From: Oscillospiraceae bacterium
GTDB taxonomy: Bacteria > Bacillota > Clostridia > Oscillospirales > Oscillospiraceae
Direction: 5' to 3'
Assembly: GCA_916988195.3 (NCBI GenBank)
Contig: CAKASQ030000004.1
Coordinates: 29,583-93,582, forward strand
Length of the DNA: 64,000 nucleotides
The translations under genes were made by a program, and so were the position numbers. The notes beneath the pieces were generated by a model. It ran no database searches and was not told the DNA's origin. It saw only the letters and a program-made list of their open reading frames with translations. Shown one piece after another: positions 35,745-44,518 of the stretch; positions within the stretch are counted from its first letter, which is position 1; every line of letters begins with the position of its first letter.

Positions 35745-36839
35745 ATGAAGGATCGGGGTCAGAAAACCGGGACGCAGTTTCTGGCAGGTCTCGCTATTGG
35801 CCTGTGCTATGTGTGGCTGATTGTGGACGCAAGAGCGGCAAGCGCTGCCTCCGTGTCGGCGCTCGGGCTGTGCGCAAAGGTGATCGTGCCGTCGCTCTTT
35901 CCGTTTTTCGTGTGCTCCAATTTGTTCTGCGCGCTGGGTTTGGAACGGCCCATGGAGCGGGTGCTTTCTCGTGTGGTGGAGCCGCTCTTCGGCGTGCCGG
36001 GCTCCGGCGCTGCGGCGCTTTTTGTGGGGCTCACGGGCGGATATCCGTCCGGCGCGCAGAGCGTGGGCGCGCTCTATGGCGGCGGAAGCATCGATCGGAA
36101 AACAGCAAAAAGGCTGCTTCTTTTCTGCAACAACTGCGGCCCTGCGTTTATCTTCGGCGTTGTAGGGCCATCAGTCTTTGGAAGCAGCCTTGCGGGGCTT
36201 CTTCTGTATCTCGTGCATGTTGCATCTTCCCTTTTGCTCGGCATTTTCGTCCGAAAAAGCGGCCATATGCAGGAAAGGACCGCCCAGGACGCAGAAAACG
36301 TTCCGTCCGTTTCCTTCTCATCCGCGCTGACCGCGAGCGTCAAAAAATCGGGGCAGACAGCGCTGGAGGTTTGCATGTTCGTGGTCGTCTTCGGCGTTGT
36401 GACGGCGATGGTGCAAACGGCGCTCCGGCCGGTTCTCCCCGACTGGGCGCTTGTGATTGTATCGGGTCTTCTCGAGCTCTCTGGTGGGGCTTCGGCGCTC
36501 GCGGAGGCTGCCATGCCGCAGGGCGCAAAGTTTTTTCTTGCCTCCTTTTTTCTGGCTTTCGGCGGTCTGAGCGTTCACGCGCAGACGAAGGCCGTGCTGT
36601 CCTCCGCAGGACTGGAGGGTTTCCCGGTCTTTTTTCCGAAGCTTCTGCATGCGCTGCTGGCAGGCATTCTGAGCATTCCGGTCTATGCGCTGTTCCGAGC
36701 GCGATTGGAAGCCGCGCAGGCGTTTTTGTCTCAAGCTCCCGTTCTGCCGTTTGCTGTGATGGAGCTCATGCTCTGCGCCGCGATTTGTCTTGCTTTCCGA
36801 AAAATGGCGGGTAGCAATTTGCGGAGAGATCGTGTATAA
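35745..36839 (+). CDS. YlbJ-like sporulation integral membrane protein
   Basis: 364 residues with about eight membrane segments and nucleoside-recognition (Gate) domain features: GLTGGYPSGAQSVG, FCNNCGPAFIFGV, KVIVPSLFPFFV. YlbJ-type proteins act in spore formation, possibly in cortex or forespore transport. ATG 35745 follows GGAGGTGGTTTGG. Divergent from yqfC with 87 bases between. Confidence 0.85.
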   Translation: MKDRGQKTGTQFLAGLAIGLCYVWLIVDARAASAASVSALGLCAKVIVPSLFPFFVCSNLFCALGLERPMERVLSRVVEPLFGVPGSGAAALFVGLTGGYPSGAQSVGALYGGGSIDRKTAKRLLLFCNNCGPAFIFGVVGPSVFGSSLAGLLLYLVHVASSLLLGIFVRKSGHMQERTAQDAENVPSVSFSSALTASVKKSGQTALEVCMFVVVFGVVTAMVQTALRPVLPDWALVIVSGLLELSGGASALAEAAMPQGAKFFLASFFLAFGGLSVHAQTKAVLSSAGLEGFPVFFPKLLHALLAGILSIPVYALFRARLEAAQAFLSQAPVLPFAVMELMLCAAICLAFRKMAGSNLRRDRV

Positions 36840-36851
36840 TATTCCCGCAAA

Positions 36852-37085
36852 ATGCTCAGAAAGGCGGCGAGGAGATTGCTGTTCCGAAAAAATATGGACC
36901 GATACTGCGCGCACTGTCAGTTCGCCGGACGTGTCGACGACGAGACGATGATCTGCCAGTACTATGGCGTTGTCCCCTGCGAGCACCATTGCCGCAGATT
37001 TCGCTATGACGCGCTCAAACGCGTACCCGGGCGGGCAAAGCCCAAGGAATTTGAAAAATTCGACCGACAGGATTTCAGCCTGTAG
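36852..37085 (+). CDS. Small Cys-rich protein
   Basis: Up to 77 residues. CAHCQFAGRVDDETMICQYYG and VPCEHHCRRFRYD carry Cys pairs that probably bind a metal. Similar short proteins occur widely in Clostridia with no known role. The start is uncertain: ATG 36852 has no ribosome site, and the conserved part begins near MDRYCAHC (36894). It lies 12 bases after the ylbJ-like gene and 32 before the sugar kinase. Confidence 0.6.
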   Translation: MLRKAARRLLFRKNMDRYCAHCQFAGRVDDETMICQYYGVVPCEHHCRRFRYDALKRVPGRAKPKEFEKFDRQDFSL

Positions 37086-37117
37086 GGGGACACGACTTGG
37101 AAAGGAGCAAACCATCC

Positions 37118-38065
37118 ATGCTTGATGTTGTCGCGCTCGGCGAGCTGCTCATCGACTTCGCCGCAAAATCCAAAGGCCCCGACGGCTACCCTACCATGGC
37201 GGCCAATCCCGGCGGCGCGCCCGGAAATTTTCTCGCGGCGCTGAACGTCTACGGCAAGAAGACCGCCTTTCTCGGAAAGGTCGGAGCCGACACGTTCGGG
37301 CATTTGCTTCTCGGAACGCTTCAAAAGGCCGGAATCGAGACAAAGGGCGTGATCGTCGACCCGGATTATTTTACGACGCTCGCGTTTGTGACATTTGACC
37401 GTGCGGGCGACCGTTCATTCTCCTTCGCGCGAAAGCCCGGCGCGGACACGCAGCTTCGCTGGGAAGAGGTCCATAAGGACCTCATTGACGAGGCGCGCGT
37501 GTTCCACTTCGGAACCCTCAGCCTCACAGACGAGCCCGCCCGCACGGCGACCCGGAAGGCCGCCTCCTATGCAAAGGAAACCGGTAAGCTCATCTCCTGT
37601 GACCCCAATCTGCGCGTGCCGCTCTGGCGCTCCAAGGAAGAAGCAAGAGAGCAGATGCTCTGGAGCCTTCAGCAGGCGGATCTCGTCAAAATCAGCGACA
37701 ACGAGGTTTCGTTTCTCTGGGCTTGTTCCCCGGAGGAGGGCGCGGAAAAGCTTCTGCGCGAGTTTGACGTGAAGCTCGCGATGGTGACGCTCGGCGCGGA
37801 GGGCTGCCTGCTGCGGACAAAGAACGCATGCTTCCGCGCGCCTGCTCCAAAGGTACATCCCGTGGACACGACAGGCGCGGGTGATATCTTCGGCGGCAGC
37901 GCGATGGCTCGCTTTCTGGATTTGGAGAAGGACCCGGACGCGCTCACGCGGGACGACCTTTCCTATATCGGAACCTACGCACTCATGGCCGCGAGCCTTT
38001 CTACCGAGCGCTCCGGCGGTATTCCGAGCATCCCGGAAAAAGAAACGGTGTTATCTAAACTCTGA
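37118..38065 (+). CDS. PfkB family carbohydrate kinase (fructokinase-like)
   Basis: 315 residues. N-terminal glycine signature (NPGGAPGNFLAALNVYGKKTAFLGKVGAD in part) and the C-terminal PfkB motif DTTGAGDIFGGSAM with catalytic Asp. Most like ScrK fructokinases, so fructose to fructose-6-phosphate is the likely reaction, though PfkB substrates cannot be fixed from sequence. ATG follows AAAGGAG. It converges with galM at a shared terminator. Confidence 0.88.
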   Translation: MLDVVALGELLIDFAAKSKGPDGYPTMAANPGGAPGNFLAALNVYGKKTAFLGKVGADTFGHLLLGTLQKAGIETKGVIVDPDYFTTLAFVTFDRAGDRSFSFARKPGADTQLRWEEVHKDLIDEARVFHFGTLSLTDEPARTATRKAASYAKETGKLISCDPNLRVPLWRSKEEAREQMLWSLQQADLVKISDNEVSFLWACSPEEGAEKLLREFDVKLAMVTLGAEGCLLRTKNACFRAPAPKVHPVDTTGAGDIFGGSAMARFLDLEKDPDALTRDDLSYIGTYALMAASLSTERSGGIPSIPEKETVLSKL

Positions 38066-38073
38066 AAACGCAA

Positions 38074-38110
38074 AAATCGGAAGCCATTCGGTTGGCCTCC
38101 GATTTTTTCT
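38074..38110. terminator. Bidirectional terminator between the kinase and galM
   Basis: AAAATCGGAAGCC and GGCCTCCGATTTT pair around ATTCGGTT, with A-rich and T-rich flanks on either side, serving both converging genes. Confidence 0.85.
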
Positions 38111-38115
38111 ATGTT

Positions 38116-39150
38116 TTAATTGGCTGAGAACGCGTAAACCGTCGTCTGATGATACGTTTCTCCCGCTTTCAGGATGGGCTTGCGGAAGCCCTCGCAGCGC
38201 ATCGCGTTCGGATAGAACTGTGTTTCCAAACAAACCGCGCCGCGCTTATCATACATTGTGCCGCCCTTTCCTGCCCAGGGGCCAAGGAAGTTGGCCGTAT
38301 AGAGCTGCACACCGGGCATGGTGGTAAGCGTCTTCATCGTGATACCGCTCTTGGGGCTCGACAGGACCGCCGCTTCATAAAGGTCTCCCGTATCCGGAAG
38401 GCAGAAATTATGATCGTACCCCCCGCAGTTTCGAAGCTGCGCATCATCTGCGTCAATGTCTCGCCCGACGGGCTTCGGCACGTGGAAGTCAAAGGGCGTT
38501 CCGTCTACAGACAGGATTTTGCCCGTCGGCATGCACTGATTACTGTTCTCCAAAAACTGATCTGCGTTGATTTGCAGCACATGAGAAAGGACCGAACCGC
38601 CGCCGTTCAGATTAAAATAGCTGTGGTTCGTGAGGTTGCAGAGCGTGTCCCGGTCGCTCTTTGCGTCATACGTAATCGTGAAAGCGCCGTTTCCAACACG
38701 GTAGGTCACGCTGACCGCAAGCGTTCCGGGGTAACCCTCTTCCATATCGGGCGAAACGCGCGAAAATTTCACGCCGTCCTCCAAAACCTCCGCGTCCCAG
38801 ATGTACTTGTCGAACCCGCGCAGGCCGCCATGCAGATGGTTCTGCCCGTCGTTTTTAGCGAGCGGATACGTTTTGCCATTTAAGGTAAATTCCGCGCCGC
38901 CAATCCGGTTCGCAACCCGTCCGACACACGCGCCGAGATAGCCGTCGTGGGTCTCATAGCCCTCGATCGTGTCGTGTCCGAGGACAACGTCGACCGTTTT
39001 TCCGTCCTGATCCGTTACGAGCAGTGCCTGCACCGTCGCGCCGTAATCCAGCACGCGCGCCGTCAGCTCCGGCGTACCAATCTCAAAGAGCGTGACATTC
39101 TCGCCCCGCGCCGTTTTTCCAAAGCTTCTTTTCTCAATCTTTACCGCCAT
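38116..39150 (-). CDS. galM: Aldose 1-epimerase
   Basis: 344 residues. GalM pattern: LDYGATVQALLV, GRVANRIGGAEFTLNGKTYPLAKNDGQNHLHGG (His at the end is substrate-binding), NLTNHSYFNLNG (catalytic His), and a late GVQLYTANF. Interconverts alpha and beta sugar anomers. Good promoter at 39183-39211. Confidence 0.95.
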   Translation of the reverse strand: MAVKIEKRSFGKTARGENVTLFEIGTPELTARVLDYGATVQALLVTDQDGKTVDVVLGHDTIEGYETHDGYLGACVGRVANRIGGAEFTLNGKTYPLAKNDGQNHLHGGLRGFDKYIWDAEVLEDGVKFSRVSPDMEEGYPGTLAVSVTYRVGNGAFTITYDAKSDRDTLCNLTNHSYFNLNGGGSVLSHVLQINADQFLENSNQCMPTGKILSVDGTPFDFHVPKPVGRDIDADDAQLRNCGGYDHNFCLPDTGDLYEAAVLSSPKSGITMKTLTTMPGVQLYTANFLGPWAGKGGTMYDKRGAVCLETQFYPNAMRCEGFRKPILKAGETYHQTTVYAFSAN

Positions 39151-39182
39151 ATGTATGCTCCTTCCGAAGTCCTTTTACCCGG

Positions 39183-39211
39183 ATTATAGTCCGCGCGCAG
39201 CCGGAAGTCAA
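39183..39211 (-). promoter_or_regulatory. galM promoter
   Basis: TTGACT, 17-base spacer, TATAAT on the minus strand, about 30 bases before the galM start. Confidence 0.85.
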
Positions 39212-39252
39212 TTCCTGTTCGTTTTCCAAACGCACAGGATTTTTTGTCTTGT

Positions 39253-40122
39253 CTATTTTCCGCTTAACAGAAAGTTCGCGAAATTTTTCGCCGCATAGCT
39301 GAGCGTCTCCCAACTCTTCCATGTCAGCGCAACCGGCCGCTTCGGCGCATTTTTGAGCGGCACCAGCGCCGTTTGGTGTTCGAATCCGCGCGCAACGCGT
39401 TCATAGAGCATGGAGTTCCCGAGCCCCAGCTGCACCATGGACAAAATCGTATAATCGTCATACACGAAATACCGCACATCCGGCGTCAGGCCCTCTTTTT
39501 CGAATGCGCGCCGCACAACGCTGAACTTTCCCTCGTCCAGCATCAGAAACGGCTCCCCTGCCAGGTCTTTCAGACTGATTTCCGCCCGCCTGGCAAGCGG
39601 GTGCGATTTCGGCAGCACAGCGATCATCCGGTCCTCGAACAAAAGCTGTCCCTCCTGCGGCGGGTACGCGTCCATGTTCGTAAAGCCCAGGTCGATCTTT
39701 CCATCCGACAGCCATTGCGCAATCTCATCATACTCCCCCTGCCGCATGGAAAAACGCACACCGGGATAGCACGCGGAAAACGCCTGAATACGCGGCGGAA
39801 GATAGGTTCTGCTGACACTCGTAAACGTCCCGAGGCGCAGCTCGCTGGTTTGCAGTTGGGAGAGCTCGGCTTTTCTGCGCTCGAGTCTTCCCTCCGCCGC
39901 GGCAATTTCCTGCAGGTACGGAAGGTAGCTCTCGCCGTCACGCGTCAGCTGCAAGCGGTGCGTTTGGCGGCTCAGCAGCGTCGTTCCAAGCTCCTGCTCG
40001 AGCGTTTTGATTGTCTGGCTCACAGCGCTCTGCGAGTAATTGAGGCGCTCTGCTGCCGCTGTGAAGCTTCCGAGCTCCACGACCGTACAGAACACACGAT
40101 ATTTTGACATCATATCTATCAT
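39253..40122 (-). CDS. LysR family regulator, divergent from azlCD
   Basis: 289 residues. N-terminal winged helix (FTAAAERLNYSQSAVSQTIKTLEQELGTTLLSR) and a LysR substrate-binding domain. It is read away from azlC; LysR regulators usually control the divergent neighbour, so azlCD is the probable target. AAGGAAAAGAG precedes the ATG. Confidence 0.92.
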   Translation of the reverse strand: MIDMMSKYRVFCTVVELGSFTAAAERLNYSQSAVSQTIKTLEQELGTTLLSRQTHRLQLTRDGESYLPYLQEIAAAEGRLERRKAELSQLQTSELRLGTFTSVSRTYLPPRIQAFSACYPGVRFSMRQGEYDEIAQWLSDGKIDLGFTNMDAYPPQEGQLLFEDRMIAVLPKSHPLARRAEISLKDLAGEPFLMLDEGKFSVVRRAFEKEGLTPDVRYFVYDDYTILSMVQLGLGNSMLYERVARGFEHQTALVPLKNAPKRPVALTWKSWETLSYAAKNFANFLLSGK

Positions 40123-40141
40123 CTCTTTTCCTTATGATTTT

Positions 40142-40185
40142 ATCATAAACATTCGCTTTTCTAATGTCAAGAGGTACGCTATAAT
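40142..40185. promoter_or_regulatory. Face-to-face promoters of lysR and azlCD
   Basis: Minus strand: TTGACA (40165-40170), 17 bases, TATGAT (40142-40147) for lysR. Plus strand: TATAAT at 40180-40185 with no good -35, as expected for a promoter that needs an activator. Confidence 0.7.
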
Positions 40186-40214
40186 AAGCGTGCACTGGAA
40201 AAAGAGGGATGAAA

Positions 40215-40952
40215 ATGAATCAAAAAAAGTTTCTGGAGGGTCTGCGAGACGGCCTTCCCATCGCGCTCGGCTATCTCGCCGTCAGCTTCGGCATCGGCAT
40301 TTCCTGCCACGCCGCCGGAATCACGGCCTTGCAGGGCTTCCTTATGAGCCTTTTCAATAACGCCTCCGCCGGAGAATACGGCGGCATCACGGTCATCACG
40401 GAAAACGCCGGCGTGTGGATGATGGTCCTTATGACGCTCATCATCAACGCCCGATACATGCTTATGAGCTGCGCGCTCAGCCAGAAGCTTTCCCCTGATA
40501 CGCCGCTCGGCGTTCGGATGCTCATCGGCTTCGATGTGACGGATGAGGTCTTCGGCATCGCAATCGCGCAGGAGGGTTTGCTCAACGTCTGGTACTTTAT
40601 CGGGGCCATGTGCGCCGCCATTCCGGGCTGGAGCCTCGGGACGCTCTTTGGCGCGCTGGCGGGAAACGTTCTTCCCGTCTGGGCGATGAACGGCTTTTCG
40701 GTCATGCTCTATGGGATGTTCCTCGCCATCATCATGCCCGAGGGCAAGAAGAACCGCGTCGTGCTCGGGTGCATCGGCGTGAGCTTCGTGTTAAGCGGAC
40801 TTGCGGCCAGGCTTCTTCCGATGCTCAGCGGCGGCATGCGTATCCTGCTTCTGACGATTTTCATTTCCGCCGCCGCGGCCATTTTGTTTCCACGCGAAAG
40901 CCCGGATGTGGATACCGAGAACGCTTCCGGCAAGGAGGCGCACGCGGCATGA
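40215..40952 (+). CDS. azlC: Branched-chain amino acid exporter large subunit AzlC
   Basis: About 245 residues, with roughly 5-6 membrane segments and the AzlC pattern (GLPIALGYLAVSFGIGISC, INARYMLMSCALSQKL, DEVFGIAI). Works with AzlD to export branched-chain amino acids in Bacillus. ATG 40215 has GAGGG 6 bases upstream; an ATG at 40209 touches that site. Confidence 0.92.
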   Translation: MNQKKFLEGLRDGLPIALGYLAVSFGIGISCHAAGITALQGFLMSLFNNASAGEYGGITVITENAGVWMMVLMTLIINARYMLMSCALSQKLSPDTPLGVRMLIGFDVTDEVFGIAIAQEGLLNVWYFIGAMCAAIPGWSLGTLFGALAGNVLPVWAMNGFSVMLYGMFLAIIMPEGKKNRVVLGCIGVSFVLSGLAARLLPMLSGGMRILLLTIFISAAAAILFPRESPDVDTENASGKEAHAA

Positions 40953-41248
40953 ACACCTATCTCTACATCGCCGTCATGGCGCTCACGACCTACGCCATCC
41001 GCGTGCTCCCGCTGACGCTCATCCGAAAGCCCATCAAAAGCACATTTCTGCGCTCGTTTTTATATTACGTCCCCTATGTGACGCTTGCCGTCATGACCTT
41101 CCCCGCCATCCTGACGGCCACCGACTCCCCCATGATAGGAGGCCTCGCAATGCTGGTCGGCATTGTAAGCGCATGGCTGGGGATGGGACTTCTGCCGGTT
41201 TCGCTCCTTTGCTGCGGAACCGTTCTCGCACTGCAATTTCTCATCTGA
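40949..41248 (+). CDS. azlD: Branched-chain amino acid exporter small subunit AzlD
   Basis: 99 residues, about four membrane segments, AzlD pattern (TYAIRVLPLTLIRKPIKSTFLRSFLYYVPY in part). The ATG overlaps the azlC stop by 4 bases. GGAGGCGCACGCGGC precedes it. Confidence 0.92.
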   Translation: MNTYLYIAVMALTTYAIRVLPLTLIRKPIKSTFLRSFLYYVPYVTLAVMTFPAILTATDSPMIGGLAMLVGIVSAWLGMGLLPVSLLCCGTVLALQFLI

Positions 41249-41263
41249 TTTGCTGCATAGATA

Positions 41264-41305
41264 CACGAAGGCCGCCGGAGAAGATGCCGGCGGCCTTCGT
41301 GTTTT
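41264..41305 (+). terminator. azlCD terminator
   Basis: CACGAAGGCCGCCGG and CCGGCGGCCTTCGTG form a perfect 15-bp stem with an 8-nt loop, followed by TTTT. Confidence 0.9.
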
Positions 41306-41540
41306 GCAGCTACTCGGACAGTCTGCGTTTTCTTCCGCTTACTGCTTTTCCCAGATACGGAGGATTGGGAAGAATCCGGTTGTACCGCGTCGGAACATGT
41401 CGAAGCGTGTCTACAAAATGTGGAAATCCATCGAACGAATTTGATTGAATATTTGCTCGTAATATGTTAAATTATACATATCTCGAGTGTAATTTCGTGT
41501 CTGGCCGGACAACTCCACGATTGAAAGGAGACTGTCCCTC

Positions 41541-42287
41541 GTGAACTCTCAAATCAAAATTCTTCTTGCAGATGAAAGTGCGGTCTTTCTGGAGCAGCTG
41601 CGCCATGTGCTGGAGCGGGACCCGGCGTTTGTCATTGCCGGTTCAGCAAACGATGCCCAACGCGCCGTGGAGCTGCTCCACCGCACGCAGCCGGATATCC
41701 TGATTCTGGGCCTTCTGCTGCCGGAGCGCGACGGCGTATCTGTCCTGACGGCGGCAAACGCGCTGCCCCGGCCGCCGATGACCCTGGCGCTCACCGGCGC
41801 GCTGACGGAGCAGGACGCGCAGAAGCTGGAGACGCTCGGTGTGCGCTATGTGATCCGAAAGCCCTGTAAATTGCAGGCGGTCGCCGCCTGCGTGCGCAAG
41901 ATGCTTGCCGCGGTGCAGGAAATGTCTCATCTGTCCTCGGATGCGGAGGCTCTGATAGACGGTGTGCTGCGTGAACTCGGCGTTCCGGGAGTCCTCAAGG
42001 GCTGCCGGTATCTGCGCGAGGCGGCTTTGCTTGCGGCAGGCGATCTGGCGGGTGCTGGGCTGGAAGACATATACGCGCGTGTGGCGAAGGCCTCCCTCAC
42101 CACGGCTTCCCGCGTCGAGCGCGCCATTGGCCACGCCATCGCCATCGCATGGGGCGGCGACGCGGAGTTGCTTCCAAGCTGCGGCAGTGCCTCCCCGGCT
42201 TGCGGACGCATGCCCACCAATGCCGACTGCATTGCGCACCTTGCCGGGCAGCTGCAATCGCAGCGCAAAACGGCGCTGCCCTGCTGA
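41541..42287 (+). CDS. Spo0A-like response regulator without the phospho-acceptor Asp
   Basis: 248 residues in Spo0A order. Residues 5-120 are a receiver domain; 135-245 match the Spo0A DNA-binding domain (LRELGVPGVLKGCRYLREA, TTASRVERAIGHAIAIAW, MPTNADCIAHLAGQL). In the receiver the phosphorylated Asp is Gly57 (DILILGLLLP where Spo0A has VVLLDxxMP). The acidic pair is D11-E12, and Lys107 is kept. The effector part has a Gly/Cys/Ala-rich insert (205-222) and lost acidic and basic residues. It is probably a paralogue, not the master regulator, and could act without phosphorylation or interfere with Spo0A. GTG start after AAAGGAG. Confidence 0.85.
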   Translation: MNSQIKILLADESAVFLEQLRHVLERDPAFVIAGSANDAQRAVELLHRTQPDILILGLLLPERDGVSVLTAANALPRPPMTLALTGALTEQDAQKLETLGVRYVIRKPCKLQAVAACVRKMLAAVQEMSHLSSDAEALIDGVLRELGVPGVLKGCRYLREAALLAAGDLAGAGLEDIYARVAKASLTTASRVERAIGHAIAIAWGGDAELLPSCGSASPACGRMPTNADCIAHLAGQLQSQRKTALPC

Positions 42288-42701
42288 ATGCAGCCTTTCC
42301 AAATGAGCTCTCCGGCTTTGCGGGTCCCCCGTGAGCCGGAGGGCTCATGCCCGGCAGAAAAGGACAACGTGGGCTGCTTTTTTCTGGCAGAGCGTGAAGC
42401 GCTGCGGCTCCCGGAGGAAATTGCCTCCAACAAGGAGTTCTGCGACTGCTCGTTCCGGTGGCTCTTTTCGGAACATGACGCGCACGGCGCGAGCATTGGA
42501 AAAACGCTTCCTGCCATCGCGTCCGAGCCCAAAACCCGCTACCCAAAAAAGCCGCTGACGGCGCAGAACGCGGCAGAAATTCCATGTGGGCAGGTGCTCG
42601 GAAGCTATGTCGTGCGCTTCGAGCGCAGCTGACGCATGAGAAAATCCAGACCTTATGGCTAGATGGCGTCTGGATTTTTGCGATATTTTTTTAATAGTGA
42701 G
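42288..42701. other. Region with no supported gene; terminator at its end
   Basis: A plus-strand open frame (42288-42632) starts just after the Spo0A-like stop but has no family resemblance or good ribosome site. A hairpin AAAATCCAGAC/GTCTGGATTTT at 42641-42678 followed by T-rich DNA probably terminates the Spo0A-like transcript. Confidence 0.5.
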
Positions 42702-43024
42702 TCAGTGGGTCTCCGGTGCCGGATCGGACGTGGAATCCGACGCGTCGGTCTTCTGAAGAAGCGTCTCGAGACAGCGCAGCGCAAGCAGCTGCTTTTTGCT
42801 GTTTTCGGCGATGGTATCGCTGTTATCGGCAATTTGGGCGAGCATGTACAAAACGGCGACGGACAGATACGTGCTGACGCATCCGGTAAGAGCGATCAGC
42901 AGAAACATTCAGAGTGTGCCGGTAACATGGGCGATGACCAGGCCCAGAATGACGGATGCCGCCGCGCCGAGCCAGAACAGTGCCTGCGAGAAAAACTTGA
43001 CTTTTTTCCAATGTGTTCAAACAT
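42702..43024 (-). pseudogene. Two-TM membrane protein gene broken by a frameshift and a stop
   Basis: A strong ribosome site (AAAGGAGGCCCGCT) precedes ATG 43024 and MFEHIGK. The frame then breaks at a run of six A residues. With seven A it reads on as KVKFFSQALFWLGAAASVIL and GLVIAHVTGTL, meets TGA, and continues in the same frame as MFLLIALTGCVSTYLSVAVL, YMLAQIADNSD. Together these look like one small two-TM membrane protein with a charged tail, common in clostridia. Alternatively the part from 42908 is a separate 68-residue protein coupled by TGAATG. Confidence 0.5.
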
Positions 43025-43285
43025 AGCGGGCCTCCTTTGTTTTTCATGGTTTCACGCTAAAATGATACCATTGTTTTTCCAGCTATACAACCACATTTCT
43101 CCATTTTAACGCCCGTTCCCCAGAATTTCTCATCCTCCGAGCAAAGACAAGTGTCCCTGAAAACACGAAGCCCAAGCCAATGCTATTTCTCCCCCCGTAG
43201 TCAAATACAACAAACGCAAAAACCGAGACAGATCGCTCTGCCCCGGTTTTTCTATCCATCGTGGGACGTTACTGAAGATGCGTAA

Positions 43286-43385
43286 GGGCGATGTGGGTAT
43301 CGCCCCGGGAGAAATATCGTCTTCGCCGCAAATCTCCGTAAAAACGGTGCGGTTTGCCGGGTCGATGTATGCATCGCCCCCTACG
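43286..43385. repeat. Intergenic palindromic element
   Basis: Two hairpin modules: GGGCGATGTGGGTATCGCCC (from 43287) and GGGTCGATGTATGCATCGCC (from 43358), flanking about 50 bases. Hairpins of the GGGCGATx...ATCGCCC type are dispersed in intergenic DNA of many related genomes. No coding function. A further hairpin near 43221-43252 (AAAACCGAGACAG/CTGCCCCGGTTTTT) may be a terminator. Confidence 0.55.
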
Positions 43386-43412
43386 CAATATACTGCCTCT
43401 TCACTGCAAACG

Positions 43413-44345
43413 CTACTCCTGTTCGTAGCTCTGCTCCTCACGTTCGGAGATGAGGTTCCAGACGAACTGGAAGAACTTCTTGTTGAAATAGAACAGGTAC
43501 ACACCGAGCACCGTGAGCCCCAGCGTGACGAGCCACGCCATGGTCACGTCGGTCAGGAAATGCGCGCCCATGCGGAGCCGGGAGAACGCGACGACCGCCG
43601 TCCAAAGGCAGCCGAGCAGCCCCAGTCGCTTCTCCTTGCCCTTAAAGAGCTTCGAGACCGTCGGCAGCAGCGCAACGAGCATTGCGCAGGCGGCGCAGGC
43701 TGTGTGGCCGGACGGGAAGGAGCGGAACTCGTCGGACGAAACGCCCTCGGCAACCAGCTGGTTCTTGAGCGCGCTGCCCGCCTTCCACCACGGCGTAAAA
43801 TAGCTGGCGTTCCCCGTCGAGGCGATGAGCCGCATTCTGGCTCTGCCCCAGGGCACCTTGATAATATTGATGAGCAGCATCGTCCCGACGCACACAAAGA
43901 TCAGCGTCAGCACGAAGCGGATGACCGTCTTCCCCGGCGCGCCGTTCGTCACAAGAAGAAGCGCTGCCGAGCAGATCGCCGCGAAGAACACTGTCACGAG
44001 AAGCGGCACCCACGACGGCATGGCAGGCACATTGTCGGTTGCCTCATGGACCGCGAGAAAAATCCCGCCAAGGATCAGGCCTGCGGAGGCCAGCAAGTAC
44101 AGAATGTTCCAGTCCTTTCTCAGACAGCCGCGATGGCGGAACAGCAGCACGCCCGCGCAGATGAGCGCCAGAAACGCCGGAAGCTCGCCGAAGGCCGCAA
44201 AGAACTGCCCGAAGCTGCTCTCCTTGCCGGGATAGAGAAAGCTTGAGATCTGAAAATCATAGACGGAGCCGGCTACCATCAAAAGCAGCAAAGCCGCAAA
44301 CAAAAGCCGCGCGCTGCGTGTGTAGGAACGTTTGAGTTGTTTCAT
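43413..44345 (-). CDS. PAP2-family membrane phosphatase
   Basis: 310 residues, about six or seven membrane segments. The three PAP2 motifs are KVPWGRAR, FPSGHTA and SRLRMGAHFLTDV with the catalytic His residues intact. It probably dephosphorylates a lipid phosphate such as undecaprenyl pyrophosphate or phosphatidate; substrate not determinable. The first 25 residues hold a membrane helix. Confidence 0.88.
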   Translation of the reverse strand: MKQLKRSYTRSARLLFAALLLLMVAGSVYDFQISSFLYPGKESSFGQFFAAFGELPAFLALICAGVLLFRHRGCLRKDWNILYLLASAGLILGGIFLAVHEATDNVPAMPSWVPLLVTVFFAAICSAALLLVTNGAPGKTVIRFVLTLIFVCVGTMLLINIIKVPWGRARMRLIASTGNASYFTPWWKAGSALKNQLVAEGVSSDEFRSFPSGHTACAACAMLVALLPTVSKLFKGKEKRLGLLGCLWTAVVAFSRLRMGAHFLTDVTMAWLVTLGLTVLGVYLFYFNKKFFQFVWNLISEREEQSYEQE

Positions 44346-44436
44346 TATATACCTCTTGTAGGATCTATTTTGGTCGGAATTTTCCGGTTTTTTACGTGTG
44401 CCGGATTAGTATATCATAATTATGTAACCTTGGCAA

Positions 44437-44466
44437 TTGACGAAATTGCATGAATCGTGGTATCAT
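44437..44466 (+). promoter_or_regulatory. Promoter of the FliB-like gene
   Basis: TTGACG, 18-base spacer, TATCAT, about 50 bases before the start codon. Confidence 0.65.
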
Positions 44467-44518
44467 CTTTTGGAGAAAAGTGGCGCTTGTCCACGGTATC
44501 AGAAATGAGGCGACCTCT

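Noticed and set aside
35528..36814. 428-codon plus-strand frame overlapping the YlbJ-like gene
   Set aside because: Cys/Arg/Gly-rich shadow in another frame; no domain and no ribosome site.
41398..41404. TGTCGAA, a match to the Spo0A-binding 0A box, upstream of the Spo0A-like gene
   Set aside because: A 7-base match is expected by chance several times in a window this size and there is no second box beside it.
42288..42632. 114-codon open frame after the Spo0A-like gene
   Set aside because: No ribosome site, no family resemblance, several competing frames of similar length.
43130..43504. 124-codon minus-strand frame before the PAP2 gene
   Set aside because: It runs through the intergenic hairpin repeat and a terminator-like hairpin, and overlaps the end of the PAP2 gene.
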